Positions 26,404 to 36,088 of a stretch of 64,000 bases of DNA are shown in pieces. Position numbers and translations under genes: made by a program. Under the pieces are notes generated by a model, which saw only the letters and a program-made list of their open reading frames with translations, searched no databases and was not told the DNA's origin. Each line of letters opens with the position of its first letter. The stretch's first letter is position 1. The DNA is taken from contig CAMYKZ010000003.1 in NCBI GenBank assembly GCA_947259045.1, positions 1-64,000 on the forward strand. Reading direction: 5' to 3'. This stretch comes from an uncultured Afifella sp. (GTDB taxonomy: Bacteria > Pseudomonadota > Alphaproteobacteria > Rhizobiales > Afifellaceae).

Positions 26404-27069
26404 ATGTCCGATTTCTCGCAACTACGCCTCAACATGGTGGACAATCAGGTCCGGCCGAGCGACGTGACCGACCGCAAACTGATCGCTGCGATGCTGGAAA
26501 TTCCACGCGATCTTTTTGTACCCTCGGCGGAGCGGCCGCTGGCCTATGTTGACCGCGATATTCGTGTCGGTTCCGACGAGCATGGCGACAGGTTCCTGAT
26601 TGCGCCGGCCGGCCTGGCGCGCCTGGTGCAGGCGCTTGAACTGACGCCGAACGATGTGGTGCTCGATCTTGCCTGTAATACCGGATATTCATCGGCGATC
26701 CTGGCTCGGCTTGCGGGTTCCGTGGTAGCTGTCGATCAGGACCCGGAATTGGTACGGATTGCAGAGGCCAATCTTGCCGGCCTTGAGATCGACAATGTTG
26801 CCGTCGTGCAGTCCAGCCTTGCAGACGGATATCCCTCTGAGGGTCCCTATGACGGGATTCTTGTCGCAGCCGGCGTCGATTTCGTCCCCGATGCGTTGAC
26901 CGGACAATTGAGTGATAATGGCCGTCTGGTGGTCGTTGAGGTGGATCAGAGACCGGGCCGGGCCGTTCTATATGAGCGTTCCGGTTCTACCACTGCCAGC
27001 CGGCCGCTGTTCGATCTTGCAGCGCCGGTATTGGCCGATTTCCGCCGGAAACCGGAATTCGCGTTCTGA
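26404..27069 (+). CDS. Pcm-like protein-L-isoaspartate O-methyltransferase family protein (first copy)
   Basis: A 221-residue class I SAM methyltransferase of the Pcm family. It begins MSDFSQLRLNMVDNQVRPSD, typical of the rhizobial paralogue found next to tolC. Motif I is DLACNTGYSS rather than the classical Pcm form, followed by VVAVDQDPELV. It may repair isoaspartyl proteins, or it may have another target. ATG at 26404 is preferred over the frame start at 26383. The order pcm-like, tolC, popZ, valS is a familiar one in Rhizobiales. A second, more canonical Pcm lies at 49780. Confidence 0.85.
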   Translation: MSDFSQLRLNMVDNQVRPSDVTDRKLIAAMLEIPRDLFVPSAERPLAYVDRDIRVGSDEHGDRFLIAPAGLARLVQALELTPNDVVLDLACNTGYSSAILARLAGSVVAVDQDPELVRIAEANLAGLEIDNVAVVQSSLADGYPSEGPYDGILVAAGVDFVPDALTGQLSDNGRLVVVEVDQRPGRAVLYERSGSTTASRPLFDLAAPVLADFRRKPEFAF

Positions 27070-27202
27070 TGCTGTTGCATTTCCGCCGCGGTGGCCGTTA
27101 ATCGGTTGGATTTACACATTCTTTGATTGCCTGCGTTACTGTGGTCGGATTATCTGTTGGGTAACCTTTTACAGCGTATCCGATTTGCAGGGCGGGGGAG
27201 CC

Positions 27203-28570
27203 ATGATTCGGCTGAGTTTCTCGATTTTGATTTTCGTGGTTTGGAGCGGATTCGGCTCGCCCGCTTCTGCGGAGTCGCTTTCTGAAGCGCTTGCCGCTGC
27301 CTACCAGAATAATCCGTCGCTGAACGTTGCACGGGCTCGGACCCGGGCGGTCGATGAGAATATTCCCATCGCCAGATCGTCTATCTTGCCGAATGTGTCG
27401 GGCTCCGCATCGGCAACTTCGATAGCGCGTCGTTCCCGGTCAGCAGGTTTCGGAAGCAATCTGACAACGGAAACGGATGCGGCTGTTGGCGTCACCGCAA
27501 CGCAGAACCTGTTTCGCGGATTCCGCACGAAAAACGCATTGCGCGAGGCTAAATCGTCTGTGCTGGCAAGTCGGGAAGAATTGCGCAGCGTCGTGCAGGA
27601 CGTTCTCGCATCTGCGGCTGAAGTCTACATGAATGTGCTGCGCGATCAGGCGCTTCTGCGGTTGAGCCAGCGCAATGTCGGATTTCTGCAGGAACAATTG
27701 CGTGCGGCGCAGGACCGGTTTGAGGTTGGAGAGAATACCCGGACGGATGTTGCCCAGACGCAGGCCCGGCTCGCCGCTGCCCAGTCCGACGTCAGCGTCG
27801 TGCGCGCCAACCTGAATGCCAGCCGTGCGGTTTACCGGCAGATTATCGGCAATGATCCGGGTCGTCTCAGGCTGAGTTTTCCCTACACAAAGACGCTGCC
27901 GGGTTCCCTGAGCGCAGCCATTGCGTCCGGGGAAGATCTTCATCCCGACATTCTGGTCGCGGTTCACGATGCGGACGCTGCCGCCTATCTGGTGAAGCAG
28001 GTCGAGGGCGAACTGCTGCCGACCGTCAGTGTGGAGGGCAATGTGCAAACGTCTTTCGGCATTGATGACGCGGAATATAACAATTCTGCGTCAATTACAG
28101 GGCGGGTGTCCATCCCGATCTATCAGGGCGGCGGCGTTTCCGCTCGTGTCCGGCAGGCGAAGGAAAATCTCGGCTTGTCCAGGATACAGATCGATGTTTC
28201 CAGGGTGCAGGTTCGCGCAGCTGTTGTTTCCGCCTGGGGTGATCTTGATGCGGCAAAGGCGGTGACCATATCTGCGGTCGCGCAGGTCAAGTCATCGCAA
28301 ATCGCGCTCGACGGTGTCCAGGAAGAACAGCGTGTCGGCCAGCGCACAACGCTCGACGTGCTGGATGCGCAGCAGGAATTGCTTGATGCCCAGGTCAATC
28401 AGGTGCTTGCACAGCGCGACAGGATTGTTGCTTCATTCAATCTGATTGCTGCAATAGGGCGCTTGAATGAGGATGTACTCGGTCTGTCCGTCGCTCGTTA
28501 CGATCCCAAGCAGCATCATAAGGCGGTCAAGGACAAATGGTTCGGATTGCGGACGCCTGACGGACGGTGA
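27203..28570 (+). CDS. tolC: TolC-family outer-membrane channel protein
   Basis: A 455-residue outer-membrane factor for type I secretion and drug efflux. Signal peptide at residues 1-24 (LSFSILIFVVWSGFGSPASA). Two related halves form the TolC barrel-plus-helix repeat: LSEALAAAYQNNPSL, TATQNLFRGFRTK, VYMNVLRDQALL, then ISIPIYQGGG-like VSIPIYQGGGVSARVRQAK and VLDAQQELLDAQVN. The ATG at 27203 is preceded by GGGGGAG only 2 bases away, so translation may be inefficient; the frame is open upstream but encodes no signal-like sequence there. It probably works with inner-membrane pumps encoded elsewhere. Confidence 0.92.
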   Translation: MIRLSFSILIFVVWSGFGSPASAESLSEALAAAYQNNPSLNVARARTRAVDENIPIARSSILPNVSGSASATSIARRSRSAGFGSNLTTETDAAVGVTATQNLFRGFRTKNALREAKSSVLASREELRSVVQDVLASAAEVYMNVLRDQALLRLSQRNVGFLQEQLRAAQDRFEVGENTRTDVAQTQARLAAAQSDVSVVRANLNASRAVYRQIIGNDPGRLRLSFPYTKTLPGSLSAAIASGEDLHPDILVAVHDADAAAYLVKQVEGELLPTVSVEGNVQTSFGIDDAEYNNSASITGRVSIPIYQGGGVSARVRQAKENLGLSRIQIDVSRVQVRAAVVSAWGDLDAAKAVTISAVAQVKSSQIALDGVQEEQRVGQRTTLDVLDAQQELLDAQVNQVLAQRDRIVASFNLIAAIGRLNEDVLGLSVARYDPKQHHKAVKDKWFGLRTPDGR

Positions 28571-28704
28571 CGGGCGGCTGTCTTTTCTGTGAGAACCTTT
28601 CTCCCGATATAGGAACATTTTCTTAACGGTCTTGGGTTCATGTAATATTGCTGGGATTCGGGCGCGAATCGGGCATATTGCAGATATCCAAAGGGACCTG
28701 GAAA

Positions 28705-29541
28705 ATGGGCAATCCAAGCGCAGCACAAGAACCATCGATGGAAGAGATCCTGGCCTCGATTCGTCAGATCATTTCAGAAGACGGCGACGGTGCAAATCAA
28801 GATAAAGACGACGCTTCGGCAGATAAAGCCGCCGAACCGGATGCGATTTCCGATCCTGTCGAGGCGACAGCGGACCTCTCGCAGGACGATGCCGACAGCG
28901 AACCGTCTGAACCGGAAGATTCTTCCGAACAGCCGGATGCAGAACCTTTCGAAACCGCTTCGGTGACGGAGCCGGAACCGTCAGACTCGCGCAGTGCATT
29001 TGAAACCATGGACAGTTCGGATGATGACGAGGAGGCTGCGCCCGATGATCTCATTGACACTGGACCTTATGAAAACCCGTTCGATACCTTTTCCGAAAAG
29101 TCAAAGAAATCTGAGGCGGCGAATATCGAGACCGCCCTGGTAGAGGAGGCTCACTCAGAAACGCCTGAGGTTGCCGAGCCTGAAGTTGTTGCCGAACTTG
29201 AACCTGAACCTGAAGCACCTGCCGTTCAGTCTTTTGCTGAGACCGGTGGTTCCAATTCGATTGTTGAAACAGAAAGCCCTGCCATGTCTGCATCTGCACC
29301 CAAGCCTGCCGAATATGAGAGTGATGAAAAACTGATTTCGCCTGAATCCGGCGCCAGTGTTGCGAATGCATTCAGCGCATTGACGCACACAATCCTGTCC
29401 CAGAATGCCCGCACCCTTGATGATCTTGTCAGCGACATGCTGCAGCCGATGCTGAAAGAGTGGCTTGACGAAAATCTGCCGACTCTGGTGGAGAGGATGG
29501 TCAAGCAGGAGATCGACAGGATGGCCCGCGGCGGCCGTTAA
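28705..29541 (+). CDS. popZ: Polar organizing protein PopZ (DUF2497)
   Basis: A 278-residue protein with the PopZ layout. Residues 10-28 form the N-terminal helix (EPSMEEILASIRQIISEDG) that binds client proteins. Residues 30-200 are disordered and very acidic (Glu, Asp, Pro, Ser rich). Residues 215-278 form the C-terminal oligomerisation helices (VANAFSALTHTILS, LVSDMLQPMLKEWLDENLP, MVKQEIDRMARGGR). PopZ forms a polar matrix that anchors the chromosome origin and cell-cycle regulators. ATG at 28705. A strong terminator follows, separating it from valS. Confidence 0.92.
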   Translation: MGNPSAAQEPSMEEILASIRQIISEDGDGANQDKDDASADKAAEPDAISDPVEATADLSQDDADSEPSEPEDSSEQPDAEPFETASVTEPEPSDSRSAFETMDSSDDDEEAAPDDLIDTGPYENPFDTFSEKSKKSEAANIETALVEEAHSETPEVAEPEVVAELEPEPEAPAVQSFAETGGSNSIVETESPAMSASAPKPAEYESDEKLISPESGASVANAFSALTHTILSQNARTLDDLVSDMLQPMLKEWLDENLPTLVERMVKQEIDRMARGGR

Positions 29542-29566
29542 TCCTCCAGCGAAATTTCAGATCAAG

Positions 29567-29596
29567 GCGCCGCGGTTCACGCGGCGCTTTTTCTTT
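29567..29596 (+). terminator. Rho-independent terminator after popZ
   Basis: GCGCCGCG (29567-29574), GTTCA, CGCGGCGC (29580-29587), then TTTTTCTTTTT. A textbook intrinsic terminator 25 bases past the popZ stop, so valS is transcribed separately. Confidence 0.9.
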
Positions 29597-29669
29597 TTGT
29601 GCAATCTGTTGACAGGCCTGCTGCTGCGCGCTTAACCGGCAGTCGCCATGTTTCTATGAAAAGATGATA

Positions 29670-32378
29670 ATGCTGGACAAATCATACGACGCTGCGCGCG
29701 TCGAACCGCTTATTCGCGAGCGTTGGGAAGACGCAGATGCATTCCGCGCCGGTGCAGGGGCAGCGGCCGACGCGGACCCCTATTGTATTGTCATTCCACC
29801 GCCGAACGTGACCGGTTCGCTTCATATGGGGCATGCGCTCAACAACACACTGCAGGATGTCCTCGTACGCTTTGAGCGGATGCGCGGCCGAAATGTGCTT
29901 TGGCAACCGGGCATGGACCATGCCGGCATCGCCACGCAGATGGTCGTCGAACGTCAGATGATGGAACGGCAGGAACCGGACCGCAGAGCGATTGGCCGGG
30001 ATGCGTTTGTCGAGAAAATCTGGGAATGGAAAGCCGAATCCGGCGGCATTATCGGCAACCAATTGAAGCGTCTTGGTGCATCGTGCGACTGGTCGCGCGA
30101 GCGATTTACGATGGATGAGGGGCTTTCACGCGCCGTTCTTAAAGTGTTTGTGGAGCTTTATCAGCACGGCCTGATCTATAAGGACAAACGGCTGGTCAAC
30201 TGGGATCCGAAGCTTTTAACGGCAATCTCGGACCTTGAAGTGGAGCAGATGGAGACCAATGGTCATCTCTGGCATTTCAAATACCCGATCGAAGGCGAGA
30301 GTGGCCGGTTCATAAATGTGGCGACGACGCGTCCGGAGACAATGCTTGGCGATACGGGGATTGCCGTGCATCCGGATGACGAACGGTATAAGGAACTTGT
30401 CGGCAGGTTCGCAGTCTTGCCGCTTGTCGGTCGCCGAATTCGGATTGTTGCCGATGAATATGCCGATCCGGAAGCAGGCTCCGGTGCTGTCAAAATTACG
30501 CCCGCGCATGATTTTAACGACTTCGACGTCGGCCGGCGGAACGATCTGCCGGCAATCAGTATCATGGATATAGCAGCGAAAATCACGCTTGCCGACAATA
30601 CTGGGTTCCTTGAGGGCGTGGTTCAATCGGATGAACTGTCGACGACCATTGAGCGTCTTGATGGACTTGATCGGTTTGCAGCCCGAAAAGCGATCGTTGA
30701 GATGATGGACGACAGGGGCCTGCTGGCTGAGGTCGAAGATCATCTCCATTCAATTCCCCATGGCGACAGGGGCGGCGTACCGATCGAACCGTTTTTGACC
30801 GACCAATGGTATGTTGACGCCAAAACACTTGCGAAACCGGCAATTGCCAGTGTTCGCGAAGGGCGCACGGTTTTTGTCCCCAAGAACTGGGAAAAGACCT
30901 ATTTCGACTGGATGGAGAATATCCAGCCCTGGTGCATCTCCCGGCAATTGTGGTGGGGACACAGGATACCGGCCTGGTACGGGCCGGACGGAGAAATATT
31001 TGTCGCGTTGACTGAGGCGGAGGCGGCCAGCGCCGCCGAACAACATTATGGCTCGCCCGTTGAACTGAGGCGGGACGAGGATGTTCTCGATACCTGGTTT
31101 TCGTCAGCGCTGTGGCCGTTTTCGACCCTAGGCTGGCCAGATAAAACTGCGGAACTGGAATCCTACTACCCGACAAATGTGTTGGTCACCGGGTTCGACA
31201 TTATCTTCTTCTGGGTCGCCAGGATGATGATGTTCGGCCTTCAGTTCATGGAAAAAGAGCCTTTCGATACGGTCTATATCCACGCGCTGGTTCGCGACGA
31301 GCACGGCGCGAAAATGTCGAAGTCCAAGGGTAATGTGATCGATCCCCTGCAACTCATCGATGAATATGGCGCAGACGCGCTGCGCTTCACATTATCCGCC
31401 ATGGCGGCTCAGGGGCGGGACATCAAACTGTCGACCGGACGGGTCGCCGGATATCGCAATTTCGGCACGAAACTTTGGAATGCATCCCGGTTCTGCGAGA
31501 TGAACGAATGCCGGCCGGTTGCCGGTTATGATCCCTCAAGCGCTGTTGAGCCGGTCAACCGGTGGATTGCCACCGAAGCGGTCAAGACCGCAGCCGCTGT
31601 CACTGCAGCGATTGAAGGTTACCGCTTCAACGAAGCAGCCGATGCGATCTACCATTTTGTCTGGGACCAGTATTGCGACTGGTATCTGGAACTGATCAAG
31701 CCGGTTCTTTACGGGACCGATGAGACGGCAAAAGCGGAAACCCGCGCCAATGCGGCCTGGGTTCTGGAAGCGATCCTGAAGACCTTGCATCCGTTCATGC
31801 CCTATATCACGGAAGAGCTATGGGCCGCGTTCGGGTTCGGCGAAACCGTTCTGGCGCTCGGCGACTGGCCGGAAAGCGAATTTCAGGATCCGGTCGCGGC
31901 CGCCGACATCAACTGGCTTGTCGATCTTGTCACGGCAATCCGGTCGGTACGCGCGGAGATGAATGTTCCTGCGGCGGCAAAGACGGATCTGGTTCTTGTC
32001 GGCGCAACGAACGAAAACGCTGACAGGCTGTCGCGCCACATGGTGGCGATCCAGCAACTCGCTCGTGTCGAGACGGTGGAGACCGCCGAGACAGCGCCGG
32101 CGGCGTCCGCCCAGGTTCTCGTTGGCGAAGCGACCGCAGCGTTGCCGCTGGAAGGTGTCATCGACTTTGACGCGGAACAACAGCGTCTTGAAAAGGAAAT
32201 TTCGAAGATCGACGGCGAAATTGCCCGGTTGGACAAAAAACTGGGCAACCAGGGTTTTGTGGCCAAGGCGCCGGAATCCGTTGTTGCGGCAGAACGGGCC
32301 AAACGGGAAGATTATGTGTCTAGCCGGGGCAAGCTGGATGCGGCGCTGGCCCGGCTTGCAAATACATTGTCGGGATAG
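29670..32378 (+). CDS. valS: Valyl-tRNA synthetase
   Basis: A 902-residue class Ia aminoacyl-tRNA synthetase. The HIGH motif appears in PPNVTGSLHMGHALNNT (near residue 48) and KMSKS in GAKMSKSKGN (near residue 550). The editing CP1 domain occupies about residues 200-360 (TTRPETMLGDTGIAV) and a C-terminal coiled coil with EKEISKIDGEIARLDKKLGN binds tRNA. Two in-frame ATGs occur; the one at 29670 (MLDKSYDAARVEP) is chosen from RBS spacing and the family N-terminus. It ends 3 bases from a convergent methyltransferase gene. Confidence 0.96.
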   Translation: MLDKSYDAARVEPLIRERWEDADAFRAGAGAAADADPYCIVIPPPNVTGSLHMGHALNNTLQDVLVRFERMRGRNVLWQPGMDHAGIATQMVVERQMMERQEPDRRAIGRDAFVEKIWEWKAESGGIIGNQLKRLGASCDWSRERFTMDEGLSRAVLKVFVELYQHGLIYKDKRLVNWDPKLLTAISDLEVEQMETNGHLWHFKYPIEGESGRFINVATTRPETMLGDTGIAVHPDDERYKELVGRFAVLPLVGRRIRIVADEYADPEAGSGAVKITPAHDFNDFDVGRRNDLPAISIMDIAAKITLADNTGFLEGVVQSDELSTTIERLDGLDRFAARKAIVEMMDDRGLLAEVEDHLHSIPHGDRGGVPIEPFLTDQWYVDAKTLAKPAIASVREGRTVFVPKNWEKTYFDWMENIQPWCISRQLWWGHRIPAWYGPDGEIFVALTEAEAASAAEQHYGSPVELRRDEDVLDTWFSSALWPFSTLGWPDKTAELESYYPTNVLVTGFDIIFFWVARMMMFGLQFMEKEPFDTVYIHALVRDEHGAKMSKSKGNVIDPLQLIDEYGADALRFTLSAMAAQGRDIKLSTGRVAGYRNFGTKLWNASRFCEMNECRPVAGYDPSSAVEPVNRWIATEAVKTAAAVTAAIEGYRFNEAADAIYHFVWDQYCDWYLELIKPVLYGTDETAKAETRANAAWVLEAILKTLHPFMPYITEELWAAFGFGETVLALGDWPESEFQDPVAAADINWLVDLVTAIRSVRAEMNVPAAAKTDLVLVGATNENADRLSRHMVAIQQLARVETVETAETAPAASAQVLVGEATAALPLEGVIDFDAEQQRLEKEISKIDGEIARLDKKLGNQGFVAKAPESVVAAERAKREDYVSSRGKLDAALARLANTLSG

Positions 32379-32381
32379 GAT

Positions 32382-33005
32382 TCAGCCGGCTTTCGCCGAT
32401 TTCAAGACCCAGCCGTCGATATCGGCGCCCGGGATATGCTCGCCGCGTTCCCAGACGTGGACGACGATCCGGTTTTCCGCGGCAAGCGCGTCCACCTTGG
32501 CGCACAGCGACCCTTCATCATAGAAATGCGCGTTTACCCCGATGATCAAAGCGCCGCCGGGTTTGAGGATACGCAGGATCTCGTCCAGTGAATCCGGAGA
32601 AACGTGGCCATAGGAAAATACGCCGACGGCGAGGGCCGCGTGATACATTTCGGCGTCTTCAACAATCGGCGGCCGGTTGAGATTGGCCTGGAAAAGCCTG
32701 TTGTAGATCTTCCGGTCGCCGGCTTTCCGCAACATTTCTTCGGAAAAATCACAACCGTCGATCCGTTCATATCCCGCCTGTGAAAGAGCGGCGCCGGAAA
32801 GTCCCGTTCCGCAGCCAAGGTCAATGATCGGCGCCGCGAGGTCGTGCAGCTGCTCAAGAAGCGCTGCGGCGCATCTGCCGGGCTGGGCGTATCCCTGCTG
32901 TTGCAATTCGTCGTCATAGGTCTCCGCCCAATTGCGATAGAACGCTTCGGTCTCCGCGCCGGTTCTCACATTGTAAGCCTTGCTCAGAAACGATTTAGCA
33001 GACAT
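32382..33005 (-). CDS. Class I SAM-dependent methyltransferase
   Basis: A 207-residue enzyme with SAM motif I IIDLGCGTGLSGAAL (near residue 60), acidic loop DGCDFSEEMLRKA and motif at LRILKPGGALIIGVN. An N-terminal FYRNWAETYDDEL is common in small-molecule methyltransferases of the ubiE-like group. The substrate is unknown. ATG with GGAG about 7 bases upstream. It is isolated: valS converges on it and ilvD diverges. Confidence 0.83.
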   Translation of the reverse strand: MSAKSFLSKAYNVRTGAETEAFYRNWAETYDDELQQQGYAQPGRCAAALLEQLHDLAAPIIDLGCGTGLSGAALSQAGYERIDGCDFSEEMLRKAGDRKIYNRLFQANLNRPPIVEDAEMYHAALAVGVFSYGHVSPDSLDEILRILKPGGALIIGVNAHFYDEGSLCAKVDALAAENRIVVHVWERGEHIPGADIDGWVLKSAKAG

Positions 33006-33271
33006 TGACGGCTCCGGCGATTGTGTATCGGTCTGGCATTTCTATCTGAAGTCGATATTTCGGCATAATTAGGGTTAGCAGGGTGTAAATTGTGACCGTT
33101 TGGCAACAGGTGGTTAACAGTGTTTCAGATAATAGCAGATTTGAATAAACTCTGCCGCTTTTCGGACATAAAATAACATCAACACAATATGGTTCTCGCA
33201 TGTCGACGGAAAAACCACCTTGGCTGGGTCAGCCCGGGTCGTGCCTGTTTTGGTATGCGCAAGGAGATAAA

Positions 33272-34996
33272 ATGGACGCCAAGACCTTCGACAAATCGAA
33301 ATTGCCCAGCCGTCATGTTACCGAAGGTCCGCAGCGCGCGCCCCATCGCTCTTATTATTATGCGATGGGCCTTTCCCGCGAACAGATCCATCAGCCGTTT
33401 GTCGGTGTTGCAACATGCTGGAATGAGGCCGCGCCGTGCAACATTGCTCTGAGCCGCCAGGCCCAGGCTGTTAAACAGGGTGTTTCCGCTGCATCTGGAA
33501 CGCCCCGCGAATTCACCACGATCACCGTGACCGACGGTATTGCCATGGGTCACCAGGGCATGAAATCGTCTCTGGTATCGCGTGATTGCATTACCGATTC
33601 CGTCGAATTGACGATGCGCGGCCATTGTTACGATGCTCTGGTCGGTCTGGCCGGTTGCGACAAGTCGCTTCCCGGCATGATGATGGCGATGTGCCGGCTC
33701 AACGTGCCGTCTATCTTCATTTACGGCGGATCGATATTGCCGGGTAATTTCCGCGGTAATCCAGTGACCGTGCAGGATGTATTTGAGGCCGTGGGCATGC
33801 ATTCGGTCGGCAAGATGGACGATGCCACGCTTGAGGAACTTGAGCAGGTTGCCTGTCCGTCAGCCGGCGCCTGCGGCGCGCAGTTTACGGCAAACACGAT
33901 GGCGACGGTTTCTGAAGCGATCGGTCTGGCCTTGCCCTATTCGGCCGGCGCGCCGGCGCCTTATGAGATCCGGGACCGGTTCTGCATGGCCGCAGGTGAA
34001 AAGGTGATGGAGCTGATTGCCCGCAACATCCGCCCGCGCGATATTGTAACGCTGAAGGCGCTGGAGAACGCGGCGACCGTGGTTGCAGCCTCCGGCGGGT
34101 CCACGAATGCGGCACTGCACCTGCCGGCGATCGCGCATGAATGCGGCATCAAGTTCGATCTGTTCGACGTCGCGGAAATATTCCGCAGAACGCCCTATAT
34201 CGCTGACCTCAAGCCGGGTGGCCGTTACGTTGCCAAGGACATGTTTGAGGCAGGCGGCATCCCACAGCTGATGAAAACGCTTCTCGATGAAGGTTTTCTG
34301 CATGGAGACTGTTTGACGGTCACTGGCCGCACAATTGCCGAAAACATGGAATATGTTGAGTGGAATTCGGATCAGGATGTTGTCCGTCCTGCAAGTGATC
34401 CGATTACTCCCACAGGCGGTGTGGTCGGCCTCAAAGGCAATCTTGCTCCCGAAGGCGCCATCGTGAAGGTCGCCGGCATGACAAACCAGGTGTTTTCTGG
34501 TCCCGCCCGCTGTTTCGACAGCGAAGAGGCGTGCTTTGAAGCCGTGGCGAACCAGAGTTATAAAGAAGGCGAGGTTCTGGTGATACGCTATGAAGGCCCT
34601 AAAGGCGGCCCCGGAATGCGCGAAATGCTGTCGACGACCGCTGCCCTGCACGGGCAGGGAATGGGCAGCAAGGTCGCCTTGATCACCGACGGACGGTTTT
34701 CCGGTGCGACGCGTGGATTCTGTATCGGCCATGTCGGGCCTGAGGCCGCTGTCGGCGGCCCGATCGCGCTTCTGCGTGATGGCGATATCATTGATATCAA
34801 TGCGGAAACCGGAACGCTGGACGTACAACTGGATGAACAGGAACTGGAAAAACGCAGAAGCGAATGGACCCCGCGGGAAACCGATTTCGGCAGTGGTGCG
34901 ATCTGGAAATATGCACAGACGGTCGGAAATGCCCGCGATGGTGCGGTGACGCATCCAGGTGGCTCTGCCGAAAGGGTGTGCTATGCTGATCAATAA
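33272..34996 (+). CDS. ilvD: Dihydroxy-acid dehydratase
   Basis: A 574-residue iron-sulfur enzyme in branched-chain amino-acid synthesis, converting 2,3-dihydroxy-3-methylbutanoate to 2-oxoisovalerate. Conserved sites: [12 protein letters not shown] near residue 48, the cluster cysteine in [10 protein letters not shown] near residue 128, [14 protein letters not shown] near 198 and the C-terminal [21 protein letters not shown] lies 5 bases before the ATG at 33272, which fixes the start over an open frame beginning at 33200. The 3' end overlaps the exoR-like gene by 14 bases. Confidence 0.95.
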   Translation: MDAKTFDKSKLPSRHVTEGPQRAPHRSYYYAMGLSREQIHQPFVGVATCWNEAAPCNIALSRQAQAVKQGVSAASGTPREFTTITVTDGIAMGHQGMKSSLVSRDCITDSVELTMRGHCYDALVGLAGCDKSLPGMMMAMCRLNVPSIFIYGGSILPGNFRGNPVTVQDVFEAVGMHSVGKMDDATLEELEQVACPSAGACGAQFTANTMATVSEAIGLALPYSAGAPAPYEIRDRFCMAAGEKVMELIARNIRPRDIVTLKALENAATVVAASGGSTNAALHLPAIAHECGIKFDLFDVAEIFRRTPYIADLKPGGRYVAKDMFEAGGIPQLMKTLLDEGFLHGDCLTVTGRTIAENMEYVEWNSDQDVVRPASDPITPTGGVVGLKGNLAPEGAIVKVAGMTNQVFSGPARCFDSEEACFEAVANQSYKEGEVLVIRYEGPKGGPGMREMLSTTAALHGQGMGSKVALITDGRFSGATRGFCIGHVGPEAAVGGPIALLRDGDIIDINAETGTLDVQLDEQELEKRRSEWTPRETDFGSGAIWKYAQTVGNARDGAVTHPGGSAERVCYADQ

Positions 34997-35759
34997 ATTC
35001 GGCGCCGCTCTGCTTGCGTTCCTGGTTTTGCCGGTAACCGGCAATCAAGCATTCGAGACTGATCTGACACCCGGCGAAGCGTTTCGCATGGGATACAGAT
35101 CCTATAAGGCCGGTGACACCGAGACAGCCCTTGAAGCGTTGAATTTTGCAGGTGAACAGGGCCACACGGCAGCGCTTTGGAAGCTCGGCCGAATCCACGC
35201 CAGCGGCGATGGCGTCGAGCAGAACGACAGCAAGGCTTATGATATTTTTGTGCGGATCGCGCGCGCCGGTGCCGAAACCCTTCCCCATAGCCGCGACGCA
35301 CCTTACGTTGCCGATGCACTTGTTTCCCTGGGGCTGTATTACGAAACGGGCATTGTCGACCGCATTGAACCCAATCCCGCTGCTGCCCGGCAGATTCTTT
35401 CTCATGCAGCGGCGTATTTCGGCGATGCCGATGCCCAGTTTGAACTTGCCCGCATGTATCACGACGGCATTGGCGGCGAGGCTAATTCTCGCCTGGCCGC
35501 GCGCTGGTACAAGCTGGCTGCCCGCAAGGGACATGCCGGAGCCCAGGCCCAGTTCGGCCTGTTGCTGCTGAAGGGCGAAGGGATGCGGCGCGATTCGGTC
35601 AAAGGCCTGATGTGGCTGGCGCTTGCAAGACGCCAGACGGCGGATAATGCATTTATTGTGGATGTTCACCAGCAGGCATTTGCGGCCGCAGAGGAAGACG
35701 AGCGTAAAACGGCAATCGTCATGGCCGACAAATGGATGGAGAAACGCGTCAAACGATAA
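34983..35759 (+). CDS. exoR: ExoR-type periplasmic regulator (Sel1-like repeats)
   Basis: A 258-residue protein with a signal peptide ([20 protein letters not shown]) and Sel1/TPR-like repeats. The repeat units are [51 protein letters not shown] and [20 protein letters not shown]. The overall pattern, including the central [17 protein letters not shown] and [10 protein letters not shown], matches ExoR, the periplasmic inhibitor of the ExoS-ChvI two-component system that controls exopolysaccharide, motility and acid response in rhizobia. The start ATG at 34983 lies inside the ilvD end, and AAAGGGTG precedes it. Identification is by pattern recognition; exoS/chvI are not in the window. Confidence 0.82.
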   Translation: MLINKFGAALLAFLVLPVTGNQAFETDLTPGEAFRMGYRSYKAGDTETALEALNFAGEQGHTAALWKLGRIHASGDGVEQNDSKAYDIFVRIARAGAETLPHSRDAPYVADALVSLGLYYETGIVDRIEPNPAAARQILSHAAAYFGDADAQFELARMYHDGIGGEANSRLAARWYKLAARKGHAGAQAQFGLLLLKGEGMRRDSVKGLMWLALARRQTADNAFIVDVHQQAFAAAEEDERKTAIVMADKWMEKRVKR

Positions 35760-35765
35760 TTCGCT

Positions 35766-36044
35766 TCAGGATCCCGACTTTTCCGGCTGATCATTGGGCG
35801 CTGTTGACTGTCTGAACTCATTGGACAGGCCCGATACCGGGCACGGCGTTCCCAGAAATGTCCATGACGTATTGTTCAACACCCGCTCGCACCGCGCCAT
35901 CTGCGATCCGCCAGGCGTTATCAGGCAAACAGTCTGACCTTCGCGTGCTTCAACGTCGCGCGCCCGGCAGGTACAATCCTGCCCGCCAAGGGCCGGGCCG
36001 GGAATTGATGCAAATCCGATTGCAATAAGAAGACCATACTTCAT
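35766..36044 (-). CDS. Small secreted Cys-rich protein of unknown function
   Basis: A 92-residue protein with an N-terminal signal peptide (MKYGLLIAIGFASIPGPALG). The mature part has five cysteines (residues 24, 26, 40, 52 and 68), starting DCTCRARDVEAREGQ, suggesting disulfides or metal binding in the periplasm, and a disordered polar tail. No family recognised. The ATG at 36044 is chosen because it begins the signal peptide; the frame stays open far upstream but overlaps xthA there. It lies 45 bases after the xthA stop, probably in the erpA-xthA operon, and converges on exoR with a 6-base gap. Confidence 0.65.
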   Translation of the reverse strand: MKYGLLIAIGFASIPGPALGGQDCTCRARDVEAREGQTVCLITPGGSQMARCERVLNNTSWTFLGTPCPVSGLSNEFRQSTAPNDQPEKSGS

Positions 36045-36088
36045 CTGGCGAGTATAACACGAAATTGCGCGTTCGTCAGGTCCGGCGG

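Noticed and set aside
32995-33201. A 68-codon minus-strand frame upstream of the SAM methyltransferase
   Set aside because: No RBS, no known motif, and it sits in the promoter gap between the methyltransferase and ilvD.
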